A DNA stretch of 64,000 nucleotides. It comes from Tunturibacter gelidoferens (lineage in GTDB: Bacteria; Acidobacteriota; Terriglobia; Terriglobales; Acidobacteriaceae). Shown here in pieces: positions 17,369-25,449 of this stretch (its first letter is position 1; each line of letters begins with the position of its first letter). Location of the stretch: the NCBI RefSeq assembly GCF_040358255.1, contig NZ_CP132938.1, forward strand, positions 5,208,001 through 5,272,000, written 5' to 3'. The notes beneath the pieces were generated by a model. That model was given only the letters and a program-made list of their open reading frames with translations, searched no databases and was not told where the DNA came from. Both the position numbers and the translations under genes were made by a program.

Positions 17369-18454
17369 ATGCTATGCATGAATCGACAGAATGTCCTGAA
17401 CTTGCGGTCCTTCTGGCAAATCCAGATCATTGGATGGTGCTGCTTTTATCTGTTCCACCTTCTGGAATCCATTCATGCGTTTTTGACTAAGCGTGTGTTC
17501 TTCCGGGAGGAGACGGTGCCTGTCTTCTTCATGTTCCTGGGAAGTTTTATCCTGCGCCCTTTTTGCCGTTGGCTGCTGAGACAATCGCGGTCCTGGATCG
17601 CATTTGAATTGAAGGGAGCCGCGGCAGCCATGGTCACATCCATTCCCGTAGCTTGCGCATCCGGCCTCATTTTGCAGAATTTCAATCATGTGCCGTGGCA
17701 CGCTCTGGTTACGGTTTGGGCGTGGTCATTTTTCATGCTCTTCATGTGGTGCAGTCTCTACTTCAGCATTAAGCAATGGCAGCAATCGAGCATGGAGAAC
17801 GAGCGGCTACTTCGCGCAGAGTCTGAGCTCAGAGAGGCGAGGCTGCTCGCACTTCGCTATCAGTTGAACCCACACTTCCTGTTCAATTCGCTCAATGCCG
17901 TCTCAACTCTCGTTCTGGATGGAAATGCCCCTGCGGCCACGCGCATGCTGGCACAGATCGGAGACCTTCTGCGCACAAGCCTGGACTCCGAAGTCACAGC
18001 AGAGGTGACGCTTTCTCAGGAACTGGCCTTTACCGAAGGCTATCTGGCGATCGAACAAACGAGGCTCGGAGGGCGGCTAAAAGTCGATATGGCTATTCCA
18101 TTCGAAACGCGGGATGCCCTGGTGCCGAACATGGTGCTGCAGCCGCTCGTTGAGAACGCAGTGCGCTACGGAGTGGCGCCGTTGATCGAAGGTGGATGGA
18201 TTGCGATCAAGAGTGGACTCGATGACGACAGGTTGCGAATTGTCATCGGGAACTCCGGACGGCCTGGTGAAGGCAAGAAGAAGAATGGAAATGGAATTGG
18301 TCTCGGAAACACAGCGGAGCGCCTGAAGACACTTTATGGAGCGAATTTCGAGTTCTCGCTTGGGTGGCCTGAGGCAGGCGGTTGCGAGGTCGTGCTGGAA
18401 TTGCCGTTACGCAGGACTCGGAGCCTGCTTGAGGCTTCACCGTGCGCGCTCTAA
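17369..18454 (+). CDS. LytS-type sensor histidine kinase
   Basis: A membrane histidine kinase of the LytS/YehU (His_kinase PF06580) type. The N-terminal half has about four hydrophobic segments (IQIIGWCCFYLFHLL; FFMFLGSFILRPF; AAAMVTSIPVACASGLIL; LVTVWAWSFFMLFMWCSLYFSI). Then comes the kinase core ARLLALRYQLNPHFLFNSLNAVSTL, whose His is the phosphorylation site, and LQPLVENAVRYGV (N box) and NGNGIGLGNTAERLKTLYG (G box). ATG 17369 or 17378 are both plausible; upstream GTG 17327 is in frame but unlikely. It overlaps the response regulator gene by 13 bases, as expected for a cognate pair. Confidence 0.88.
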   Translation: MLCMNRQNVLNLRSFWQIQIIGWCCFYLFHLLESIHAFLTKRVFFREETVPVFFMFLGSFILRPFCRWLLRQSRSWIAFELKGAAAAMVTSIPVACASGLILQNFNHVPWHALVTVWAWSFFMLFMWCSLYFSIKQWQQSSMENERLLRAESELREARLLALRYQLNPHFLFNSLNAVSTLVLDGNAPAATRMLAQIGDLLRTSLDSEVTAEVTLSQELAFTEGYLAIEQTRLGGRLKVDMAIPFETRDALVPNMVLQPLVENAVRYGVAPLIEGGWIAIKSGLDDDRLRIVIGNSGRPGEGKKKNGNGIGLGNTAERLKTLYGANFEFSLGWPEAGGCEVVLELPLRRTRSLLEASPCAL

Positions 18455-19209
18455 TCGTCGACGACGAGCCCTTGGCGCGTCGTGGCGTCGTTCTCAGACT
18501 ACGCAAATTCAGGGATGTCGAGATTGTTGGGGAATGCGCAGATGGGCAGTCCGCAGTGCAAAGAATTCTGGAACGATCTCCCGATGTTGTGTTCCTCGAC
18601 ATCCAGATGCCCGGAATGGACGGTTTCGAGGTGGTGCGGGCCTTGCCTGCAGAAAGTCTGCCCGCATTCATTTTTCTCACAGCGTATGAGCAACATGTTT
18701 TGCGGGCATTCGATGTTCATGCGCTGCATTACTTGTTGAAGCCAGTGGACGACACGCGCTTCGCGGCAGCTGTTAGTCGAGCTCGTGATCTGGTCGACTC
18801 CGCATTAAAGGCCGACATGGCACAGCGGGTCATCAAAATGCTGGGCCGCACCTCAGACGGATTCGCATCCCGGTTCACGGTGCAAGCTGGATCTCGCATT
18901 CAAATCGTCATTGCGGAGGATGTTGAGTGGGTTGGGGCTGCTGGTGATTATGTTGAACTCCACGTCAACGGTCGTTCGTACCTGTTACGCGAGACGATGG
19001 TGTCTCTCGAACAAAGGCTCGACCCGGCAAAGTTTATCCGCATACACCGCTCCCGGATTGTGCAGACCAGAGGCATACTGGAGCTGCGATACATCGAAAA
19101 CCGCGAGTTCACAGTGAAGCTTTCGGACGGCTCGGAGCATCGCTCGAGCCGCACCTACGCGGATCGACTTGAGCGCTGGTTGTCATCAGGTAGGGTCTGC
19201 CAAAAATAG
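18442..19209 (+). CDS. LytTR-family response regulator
   Basis: A 255-residue regulator starting at GTG 18442 (MRALIVDDEPLARRG). The receiver domain has the acidic pair DDE near 8, the phospho-accepting Asp in VVFLDIQMPGMDG (about 55), and the conserved Thr/Lys region (FLTAYEQH; LLKPVDD). The C-terminal LytTR DNA-binding domain runs from about 145 (DVEWVGAAGDYVELHVNGRSYLLRETM to FIRIHRSRIVQ). It is encoded with the LytS-type kinase with a 13-base overlap. The targets are unknown; the neighbouring HAF-repeat gene is a candidate by position only. Confidence 0.93.
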   Translation: MRALIVDDEPLARRGVVLRLRKFRDVEIVGECADGQSAVQRILERSPDVVFLDIQMPGMDGFEVVRALPAESLPAFIFLTAYEQHVLRAFDVHALHYLLKPVDDTRFAAAVSRARDLVDSALKADMAQRVIKMLGRTSDGFASRFTVQAGSRIQIVIAEDVEWVGAAGDYVELHVNGRSYLLRETMVSLEQRLDPAKFIRIHRSRIVQTRGILELRYIENREFTVKLSDGSEHRSSRTYADRLERWLSSGRVCQK

Positions 19210-19333
19210 GCTAACTCTGAGCCGACTGACCAACGGCAGCTGCGATCGTTCACTCCAAATGCGGTCATGGATTTCCTGATGCACGAGAGGGTCAAGACGG
19301 GTTTATCGAAATAAACATATTGAAAATTCCTGA

Positions 19334-19399
19334 CAGTCAGTTCTTATTGCAGGGGGTGAATTTTCCCCGCTCTATAGCTATCCCCCACTTCAAAAACCC
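19334..19399 (+). repeat. Short interspersed repeat, fullest copy
   Basis: It begins CAGTCAGTTC, continues GGGGGTGAATTTTCCCC and TATAGCTATCCCCC, and ends CACTTCAAAAACCC. It matches the copy at 11103-11153 in opposite orientation (with the last block inverted) and the partial copy at 12206-12232. It lies directly upstream of the promoter of the TPR gene. Confidence 0.8.
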
Positions 19400-19407
19400 T
19401 GACCCTC

Positions 19408-19413
19408 TATACT
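19408..19413 (+). promoter_or_regulatory. -10 box placing a start at the GTG of the TPR gene
   Basis: TATACT ends 7 bases before the GTG start codon at 19421. Transcription would begin at or beside the start codon, so the mRNA would be leaderless. No convincing -35 was seen; the region upstream is repeat sequence. Confidence 0.4.
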
Positions 19414-19420
19414 CATATCT

Positions 19421-21058
19421 GTGAAGAAGCGCCTTCAAGTTCGCTCGATCCTTCGACGGTCCTGGCTCCTCCCCCTAATTCTGCTATGCAGTAATCCCGG
19501 AATCTCACAATCGTCGGAGACCTCTGACGCCGGAGGTCGCGTCGTACTCGTTCTTCCCTTCGACAACCGCTCCGGACAGGCAGCTCTGGCATGGGTTGGC
19601 GATTCGTTTCCCGACACGCTGAACCAGCGCCTCACCTCTGCAGGCTTCCTCACCATCGCCCGCGAAGACCGGCAGTACGCGCTCGACCATCTCGGCCTGC
19701 CCATCGACTTCAGGCCATCCCGCGCGACCACCATTCGCATTGCGCAAAATCTCGACGCCGACTTCGTCATCGTAGGCAGCTACAACGTCGCGAATGGCCG
19801 CATCGCGGTACAAGCCCAGGTGCTCGAGGTCAAAAACCTCAAACTCTCTGCGCCGCTGCAGGATTCAAGCGAACTCAACCGCCTCTTCGACGTAGAAAAC
19901 GCCATCGCGTGGAAGGCGGCACGCCAGATCGATCCTCACTTCAACGTGGCCCAACAGACCTTTCTCGCCGCTTCGGGCGGAGTCCAGCTAAGCGCCTTCG
20001 AGAACTACATTCGCGGCACCGACGCGCCAACCTCGCAAGAGAGAATCAAGCGCCTGCAGGCAGCCATTGCGGCGAACCCGAACTATCCTGCAGCCCTTCT
20101 CGCTCTCGGCAAAGCACAATACTCAGAGCGAGAGTACGACCAGGCCGCAGTAACGTTTGCGAAGATTCCTCAAACGGACCGCCGCGCTCTTGAAGCAGGG
20201 TTCTATATCGGCCTGTCCCGCTTCAACACCGCAAAGTACGCCGAGGCCGAATCAGCCTTCGCCTTCGTCGCCAGCCGACTGCCGCTTCCCGAAGTTGTCA
20301 ATAACCAGGCCGTCGCCTCCAGCCGCCAGGGCCACAACGCTGTTCCGCTCTTTCAGCGCGCCTCGACTGCCGATCCCAACGACCCGGACTACCACTACAA
20401 CCTCGCTGTTGCCCTGTTTCGCCAAGGCGACTTCGCAGGAGCCAAACGCGAAGTTGATCTCACCCTGAAGCTGCGCCCTGCGGACTCTGAAGCAGCACAA
20501 CTCAAGACCAGCATCAACTCAGGCCAAAAACCCCCAGCTGTGGCCGCAGCAGCCGCCACCGACACGACAGCATCGTCGGACTTCGACCCACTCGAACGCA
20601 TTCGTCGCACCTACTCAGAGGCCTCCTTCCGTCAGGCGGCCTTTCAACTCGACCAGATGCGTGCCATGCGTCTGGCCACTCTGCCCCCTGCGGAACAGGC
20701 CGCGAAGTACACGCAACAGGGCCACGAGTATCTCACGCAAGGGCTGGTTCCCGAAGCCGAACAGGAGTTCCAGACCGCCATCGCCGCGGACGCCGCAAGC
20801 GCAGAGGCGCACGCGGGGCTCGCCCAGGTTCGCGAGCGCAGCGGAAACTCAGCTGACGCGCGCGCCGAAGCTCAAAGCTCCATCATGCTGCATCCGAACA
20901 TCCCGGCCTATCTCGTTCTCGCCCGCCTCGATCTGCAGGCCAATGACGCGTCTGCATCTGCGAGAGACGTCAGTAAAGCACTCCAACTCGACCCGAAGGA
21001 CTCTTCAGCGCAAGGCATGCGTCAGGCCCTGCAGGCACGCGGACAGAGCCTGCCATGA
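19421..21058 (+). CDS. Exported TPR protein
   Basis: A 545-residue protein with a signal peptide (SWLLPLILLCSNPGISQS) and a domain like the CsgG/TolB-N 'FlgO-like' fold (VLVLPFDNRSGQAALAWVGDSFPDTLNQRL..., about 40-160) that probably senses or binds partners at the envelope. Tetratricopeptide repeats run from about 200 to the end (YPAALLALGKAQYSEREYDQAAVTFAKI; DYHYNLAVALFRQGDFAGAKREVDL; EAHAGLAQVRERSGNSADARAEA). It likely scaffolds an envelope complex. It overlaps the NfeD gene by four bases (ATGA), so the two are coupled. The GTG start lies 7 bases after a TATACT box. Confidence 0.82.
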   Translation: MKKRLQVRSILRRSWLLPLILLCSNPGISQSSETSDAGGRVVLVLPFDNRSGQAALAWVGDSFPDTLNQRLTSAGFLTIAREDRQYALDHLGLPIDFRPSRATTIRIAQNLDADFVIVGSYNVANGRIAVQAQVLEVKNLKLSAPLQDSSELNRLFDVENAIAWKAARQIDPHFNVAQQTFLAASGGVQLSAFENYIRGTDAPTSQERIKRLQAAIAANPNYPAALLALGKAQYSEREYDQAAVTFAKIPQTDRRALEAGFYIGLSRFNTAKYAEAESAFAFVASRLPLPEVVNNQAVASSRQGHNAVPLFQRASTADPNDPDYHYNLAVALFRQGDFAGAKREVDLTLKLRPADSEAAQLKTSINSGQKPPAVAAAAATDTTASSDFDPLERIRRTYSEASFRQAAFQLDQMRAMRLATLPPAEQAAKYTQQGHEYLTQGLVPEAEQEFQTAIAADAASAEAHAGLAQVRERSGNSADARAEAQSSIMLHPNIPAYLVLARLDLQANDASASARDVSKALQLDPKDSSAQGMRQALQARGQSLP

Positions 21059-22371
21059 CTTCCGTCACGAGATTCGCCCTTCTCTTGCTGATGGCGATCT
21101 CCTGCTCACTGTCCACACGTTTGTTCGCCGCTCCCGACTCCCCCGGCACCGTCGTCAAACTCACCATTCACGACACCATCCAGCCCATAACCGCGGACTA
21201 TCTTCAGCGTGGCCTCCACGAGGCTGCCCATCGCCACGCTCAGGCAGTGCTGATCTCAATGAGCACCCCCGGCGGCCTGCTCGAATCCACCCGCGTCATG
21301 GTTCAGGCCATCGAAAACTCACCCGTCCCTGTAATCATCTTCATCTCACCATCGGGCAGCAGAGCAGGTTCGGCCGGATTCTTCATCCTCGAATCAGCCG
21401 ACATCGCCGCGATGGCCCCCGGAACCAACGCCGGAGCGGCTCATCCCATCGTCGAAGGCCGTCAGCTCGATCCCGTCCTCAAAGACAAGATCGAGAATGA
21501 CGCCGCCGCCTTCCTCCGTTCCTACACCTCCCGCCGCGGTCGCAACGTCGAAGCCGCCGAAGACGCCGTTCGCAACTCGAAGTCCTACAGCGACGAAGAG
21601 GCACTGAAGCTGAAGCTCATCGACCTCGTCTCTGCCGACGACGCCACCCTGCTCAAAACGCTGGATGGCCGCGAGATCCACCGCTTCGACGGCACCACCC
21701 AGACCCTGCATCTTCAGGGAGCAGAGATTGTCACCACCGCTCCCTCCGAGCGCGAGCGCCTGCTCAGCAAACTCACCAACCCAGACATCGCCGTCCTGCT
21801 GCTCGTTCTCGGCGGCCTCCTCATCTACCTGGAGTTCAACGTTCCCGGCACCGTGGTTCCCGGCTCCATCGGTACGCTCTTCATCCTCCTGGGCCTCTTC
21901 GGGCTGAACCTTCTCCCCGTCCGCCACACAGCAATCGTTCTCCTGCTGGCAGCGTTCATAATGATGTTGCTCGAAGCAAAGTTCGGCAGTCACGGCGTCC
22001 TTGCGATCGCCGGCATCGCCTCTCTCGTCTTCGGCCTGGCCACCCTCGTCGACGGGCCCATCCCAGAACTCCGCGTCCACATCGCGACAGCCCTGGGCGC
22101 AGGCCTCGGCTTCGGCGCCATCTCCTTCGGCCTTGCCTGGATAGCGCTTCGTGCCCGGCGTGGCAAGGTCCTTACCGGCCCACAGGCCATGATCGGCGGC
22201 ATCGCCGTCGTCCGCACCCCGCTTTGCCCCACTGGGCAGGTGGAGATTCGCGGCGAGCTATGGCAGGCCTCGCTCCGCGGACAGGAATCTCTCGACGTAG
22301 GCTCTTTGGTCTCAGTCCGCGACCTGGACGGCCTGACCCTGGTCGTCGAACCTGCCAATAAGCCCGTTTGA
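21055..22371 (+). CDS. NfeD family protein with ClpP/SppA-like serine protease domain
   Basis: A 438-residue protein with four parts. There is a signal peptide. A ClpP-class domain (about 30-240) follows with STPGGLLESTR, the nucleophile Ser within GSRAGSAGFFILESADI and a candidate Lys in NSKSYSDEEALKLKLID. A polytopic membrane part (about 245-345) comes next, and a C-terminal OB-fold NfeD domain (about 360-438; VVRTPLCPTGQVEIRGELWQA...) ends the protein. Such long NfeD proteins (as in archaeal 1510-N) cleave stomatin-type partners. A slipin gene lies 840 bp downstream, which supports that pairing. The start ATG overlaps the TPR gene stop (ATGA). Confidence 0.9.
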   Translation: MTSVTRFALLLLMAISCSLSTRLFAAPDSPGTVVKLTIHDTIQPITADYLQRGLHEAAHRHAQAVLISMSTPGGLLESTRVMVQAIENSPVPVIIFISPSGSRAGSAGFFILESADIAAMAPGTNAGAAHPIVEGRQLDPVLKDKIENDAAAFLRSYTSRRGRNVEAAEDAVRNSKSYSDEEALKLKLIDLVSADDATLLKTLDGREIHRFDGTTQTLHLQGAEIVTTAPSERERLLSKLTNPDIAVLLLVLGGLLIYLEFNVPGTVVPGSIGTLFILLGLFGLNLLPVRHTAIVLLLAAFIMMLLEAKFGSHGVLAIAGIASLVFGLATLVDGPIPELRVHIATALGAGLGFGAISFGLAWIALRARRGKVLTGPQAMIGGIAVVRTPLCPTGQVEIRGELWQASLRGQESLDVGSLVSVRDLDGLTLVVEPANKPV

Positions 22372-22453
22372 CGCACCGTCGAAGCCCCCACCAGACTCCG
22401 CGCCAGAGTAGACTGAAAGAACAGTAGTTTTTGAATAAGGGAGTCTTTTCTTG

Positions 22454-23131
22454 ATGTTGAATGTGTCTCGCCCGTCGTGGGTTCGGAACGTTGTACTTTG
22501 CCTGCTGCTCCCCGCGGCCGGATTAACCGCCAACGCACAGGCCACCCCGCAGTCAGGCCTGGACCGTCAGCTCTCCCGCCTCGACATCGGCGTGGTCGCC
22601 TCCGCCATCATCAACAAAGACTCGAACGGCACCGTAGTCGTCAACACCGTTCCGACAGCAGTCAATCTTCATCCCGGCAATACGGTCGGTCCACTCGTAA
22701 CCATCCGCTATACGAAATCCCCATACCTCGGGTTTGAGTTCAACTACGCCTACGCCCGCTACACCCAGACCTTCACTCCTTTTGGAGCGGCGCCGGTCGG
22801 AGGAGTTCAGCAGAATGCCTCCGAATACACCTTCGGTTACGTAGCCCACTTCCCCCGTGAGTTTCATGGGATCGCACCGTTCGCCGGTGGTGGCGCCGGA
22901 ACAACCGCCTTCCGACCCACACCCGGCGGCGGAGAAGGCCTGTCGCCGCAGGCACGCGCCACCTACTACTACAACGTCGGAGGCGACTACATGCTAAACA
23001 AGCACTTCGGAGCACGCGCCGAGTTTCGCCAGCTGTTCTTCAAGGCTCCGGACTTCGAAACCAACTATCTCACCATTCAGAAACACACCACCGAACTCCA
23101 GCCCGGCTTCGGCTTCTTCTTTCGCTTCTAG
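22454..23131 (+). CDS. Outer-membrane beta-barrel protein
   Basis: A 225-residue protein with a signal peptide (VVLCLLLPAAGLTANA) and alternating amphipathic strands (GPLVTIRYTKSPYLGFEFNYAYARYTQTF; ASEYTFGYVAHF; ATYYYNVGGDYMLNKHFGARAEFRQLFF), ending in the BAM-recognised aromatic terminus FGFFFRF. It is probably an eight-stranded OmpA/OmpW-size barrel of unknown role. The ATG at 22454 is preceded by AAGGGAG at 22437-22443; a TTG one codon upstream is possible. It sits between the NfeD and slipin genes on the same strand. Confidence 0.82.
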   Translation: MLNVSRPSWVRNVVLCLLLPAAGLTANAQATPQSGLDRQLSRLDIGVVASAIINKDSNGTVVVNTVPTAVNLHPGNTVGPLVTIRYTKSPYLGFEFNYAYARYTQTFTPFGAAPVGGVQQNASEYTFGYVAHFPREFHGIAPFAGGGAGTTAFRPTPGGGEGLSPQARATYYYNVGGDYMLNKHFGARAEFRQLFFKAPDFETNYLTIQKHTTELQPGFGFFFRF

Positions 23132-23208
23132 CCAGTAACACCGGCCGCTGCTGCGCCTGCTTTACAATCGCAGCGGCGGCTGCAGTCGGGCCGACAGAGG
23201 TTTTACCC

Positions 23209-23991
23209 ATGATGTCTCTCCCGCTCCTCTTTGCCATCGTCATCGTAGTTCTCTACCTTGTGAACTCCCTCAACATCCTCAAAGAGTACGAGCGAGGCGT
23301 CATCTTCCGTCTCGGTCGGGTCAAGCAGGCAGCGGCTGGCCCAGGTCTCATCTGGATCTTCCGCCCCCTCGATCAGATCGTGCGCGTCAGCCTCCGCCAG
23401 GAAGCGATGGAAGTTCCCCCGCAAGACGTCATCACCCGCGACAACGTCACGCTCAAGGTCAATGCCGTCATCACTCTGCGCGTCGTAGACCCCACTAAGG
23501 CTGTCATCGAGGTGGCAAACTACATCTATCAGACCTCGCAGTTCGCTCAGACCACCCTGCGCTCGGTCCTCGGCGAAGTCGACCTCGACGGCCTCCTGGC
23601 CCACCGTGAAGCCCTCAACATCCGCATCCAGACCATCATCGACGGCCACACCGCACCCTTCGGCGTCAAAGTCGTCTCCGTCGAAGTCAAGCAGGTTGAC
23701 ATGCCCGAGTCGATGCTACGCGCCATGGCCAAGCAGGCGGAGGCCGAACGCGAACGCCGAGCGAAGATCATCCATGCCGAAGGTGAGTTCAACGCCGCAG
23801 CCAAACTCGTCGAAGCCGCCCAGCTCATGGCCACCCAGCCCATGACCCTCCAGCTGCGCTACCTCCAGACCCTCACCGAGATAGGTGTCGAGAAAAATAC
23901 CACCATCGTCTTTCCCCTTCCAATGGAGCTGATGAACCTGTTCAATAAGACGACGCTCACGCCCGACGCGGCGTTGGAGAAGAAGGTCTGA
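23209..23991 (+). CDS. Slipin / stomatin-like SPFH protein
   Basis: A 260-residue SPFH protein with an N-terminal membrane hairpin (LLFAIVIVVLYLVNSL), then EYERGVIFRLGRVK...GPGLIWIFRPLDQIVRVSLR, which is the stomatin prohibitin-homology signature. The helical end (LRAMAKQAEAERERRAKIIHAEGEFNAA) mediates oligomerisation. Slipins form membrane microdomain rings and are classically encoded with NfeD proteases, here at 21055. Starts at 23209 or 23212 (ATG ATG) are equivalent; AGAGG at 23193-23197 serves as ribosome site. The next gene begins 2 bases after the stop. Confidence 0.95.
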   Translation: MMSLPLLFAIVIVVLYLVNSLNILKEYERGVIFRLGRVKQAAAGPGLIWIFRPLDQIVRVSLRQEAMEVPPQDVITRDNVTLKVNAVITLRVVDPTKAVIEVANYIYQTSQFAQTTLRSVLGEVDLDGLLAHREALNIRIQTIIDGHTAPFGVKVVSVEVKQVDMPESMLRAMAKQAEAERERRAKIIHAEGEFNAAAKLVEAAQLMATQPMTLQLRYLQTLTEIGVEKNTTIVFPLPMELMNLFNKTTLTPDAALEKKV

Positions 23992-23993
23992 CC

Positions 23994-24689
23994 GTGAACA
24001 GCCGCTACCAAACCGACGACGACTTGCAGGATCTTCACGACTCTCGCGGACAGGATCGCGAGATCTCGCTTGGCGCTACCACTATCCTTGGCATCTTCTT
24101 CGTGCTCGCTCTGCTCTGCGCGGTCTTCTTCGGCTTCGGCTACTCCCTGGGCAGGCGTTCCGCCCCCCCTGTAGTCAGCGCAGCAGAGACCACCACCACA
24201 AGCTCTGAGTCCAGCGCCTCCAAACCCGCACCGGGAAGCCCCGCAGCCCACACAGCGCCCTCTTCGCCTGCAATCCAGGCCGACGACGCGAGCCAGACTC
24301 CCAGCCTCTCGGACGCTCCAACAAACGCGTCCACCGAGCCGAGCCAGCCGAGTCCCGCTATCACCAAAGTCAAGGCCGTCGCCGCAGACTTCCGCCCCGA
24401 CACCCGCCCCGAATCAGCGACCAAGCCCACCACCAGGCCAGTGTCGCTCGCGCCTACCGTGCCGGCAGCACCGGGAGTAGCCATCGTCCAGGTCGCCGCC
24501 GTCTCACACCAGGAGGACGCCGACGTTCTCGTCAACGCCCTGAAGCATCGTGGCTACAACGTCGCCATTCACAAGGAGCCGCAGGACAAGCTGCTCCACG
24601 TTCAGATCGGGCCCTTCCCAACCAAAAAGGATGCCGACGCCATGCGGCAGCGTCTCCAGACCGACGGCTACAACGCCATCGTCAAGTAA
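23994..24689 (+). CDS. SPOR-domain membrane protein
   Basis: A 231-residue protein starting at GTG 23994. A 28-residue cytoplasmic part is followed by one membrane helix (ATTILGIFFVLALLCAVFFGFGYSLG, about 24-48) and a Ser/Pro/Thr-rich linker of about 100 residues. The C-terminal SPOR domain (about 160-231; VAIVQVAAVSHQEDADVLVNAL...VQIGPFPTKKDADAMRQRLQTDGY) binds glycan strands lacking stem peptides at division sites. It may couple the slipin/NfeD cluster to the septum, but that is inference. Its 3' end overlaps the convergent acyltransferase gene by 22 bases. Confidence 0.92.
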   Translation: MNSRYQTDDDLQDLHDSRGQDREISLGATTILGIFFVLALLCAVFFGFGYSLGRRSAPPVVSAAETTTTSSESSASKPAPGSPAAHTAPSSPAIQADDASQTPSLSDAPTNASTEPSQPSPAITKVKAVAADFRPDTRPESATKPTTRPVSLAPTVPAAPGVAIVQVAAVSHQEDADVLVNALKHRGYNVAIHKEPQDKLLHVQIGPFPTKKDADAMRQRLQTDGYNAIVK

Positions 24690-25402
24690 TCTGCAGGCTT
24701 CATCTCCAGCGGCAGAGCCTCTGCAATCGCGTTCCGGACCGCCCGCATCAGCTCCTCCCGAGTCGCATAGTCCGACGGCTCGATAGCCGGAAGCAGTTGA
24801 ACGCGCGCCAATCCAGGCGTGATGGCGTTACTTCCCTTCCTCATCATCGTCTGCGTCCCCGACACAGCGATAGGAATAATCGGTGCCTTCGTCTCCTGCG
24901 CCAGAAAAAACGGCCCCTTTTTGAAGGTCGAGAGTCGCCCATCCGGCGAACGAGTTCCCTCCGGATACACGAGGATGTGCAGCCCCGAGCGCAGCGCATC
25001 CACAGCGGCCGCCACGCTGGCCTGCGCGGAATCTCGACGGCTGCCACGCTCCACCGGAACGAACTTCGCCATGCGCATCGCCCGGCCCAGAATCGGGATG
25101 TTCATCAGCTCCTTCTTCAGCAGCACCGAACTGCGTCCCGGAAGAAGCGGAATTGTAACCGGAGGATCAAGATTCGAGACATGATTGCTCATGAAGATGC
25201 AGCTGCGTCCCGCTGGAATATTCTCGAACCCGCTGATCTCGATCTTGATTCCAGCAGCACGCACCCCCGCGTTCGTGATCCACATCGCAACCCGATAGAG
25301 CCGGGTGATGTCTCCGACCAACAAAGTGTAAGGAATGCCAGCGATCCCGGCGATTGGACCCAGGGCGAGATAAACAAAGACGAGCTTCAGGGTTGCGAAC
25401 AT
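24668..25402 (-). CDS. plsC: 1-acyl-sn-glycerol-3-phosphate acyltransferase
   Basis: A 244-residue PlsC-type acyltransferase that would acylate lysophosphatidic acid in phospholipid synthesis. Motif I is NHVSNLD (HxxxxD), motif II region MRMAKFVPVERGSRRDS, and motif III PEGTRSPDG. An N-terminal hydrophobic segment anchors it to the membrane. It lies 47 bp downstream of mpl and probably ends that operon. Its stop lies inside the end of the convergent SPOR gene, with no room for separate terminators. Confidence 0.92.
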   Translation of the reverse strand: MFATLKLVFVYLALGPIAGIAGIPYTLLVGDITRLYRVAMWITNAGVRAAGIKIEISGFENIPAGRSCIFMSNHVSNLDPPVTIPLLPGRSSVLLKKELMNIPILGRAMRMAKFVPVERGSRRDSAQASVAAAVDALRSGLHILVYPEGTRSPDGRLSTFKKGPFFLAQETKAPIIPIAVSGTQTMMRKGSNAITPGLARVQLLPAIEPSDYATREELMRAVRNAIAEALPLEMKPADYLTMAL

Positions 25403-25449
25403 ACCATCTTCAAGGATAACAGTCGCAACAGAGCTCCCAACCGGCCGCT

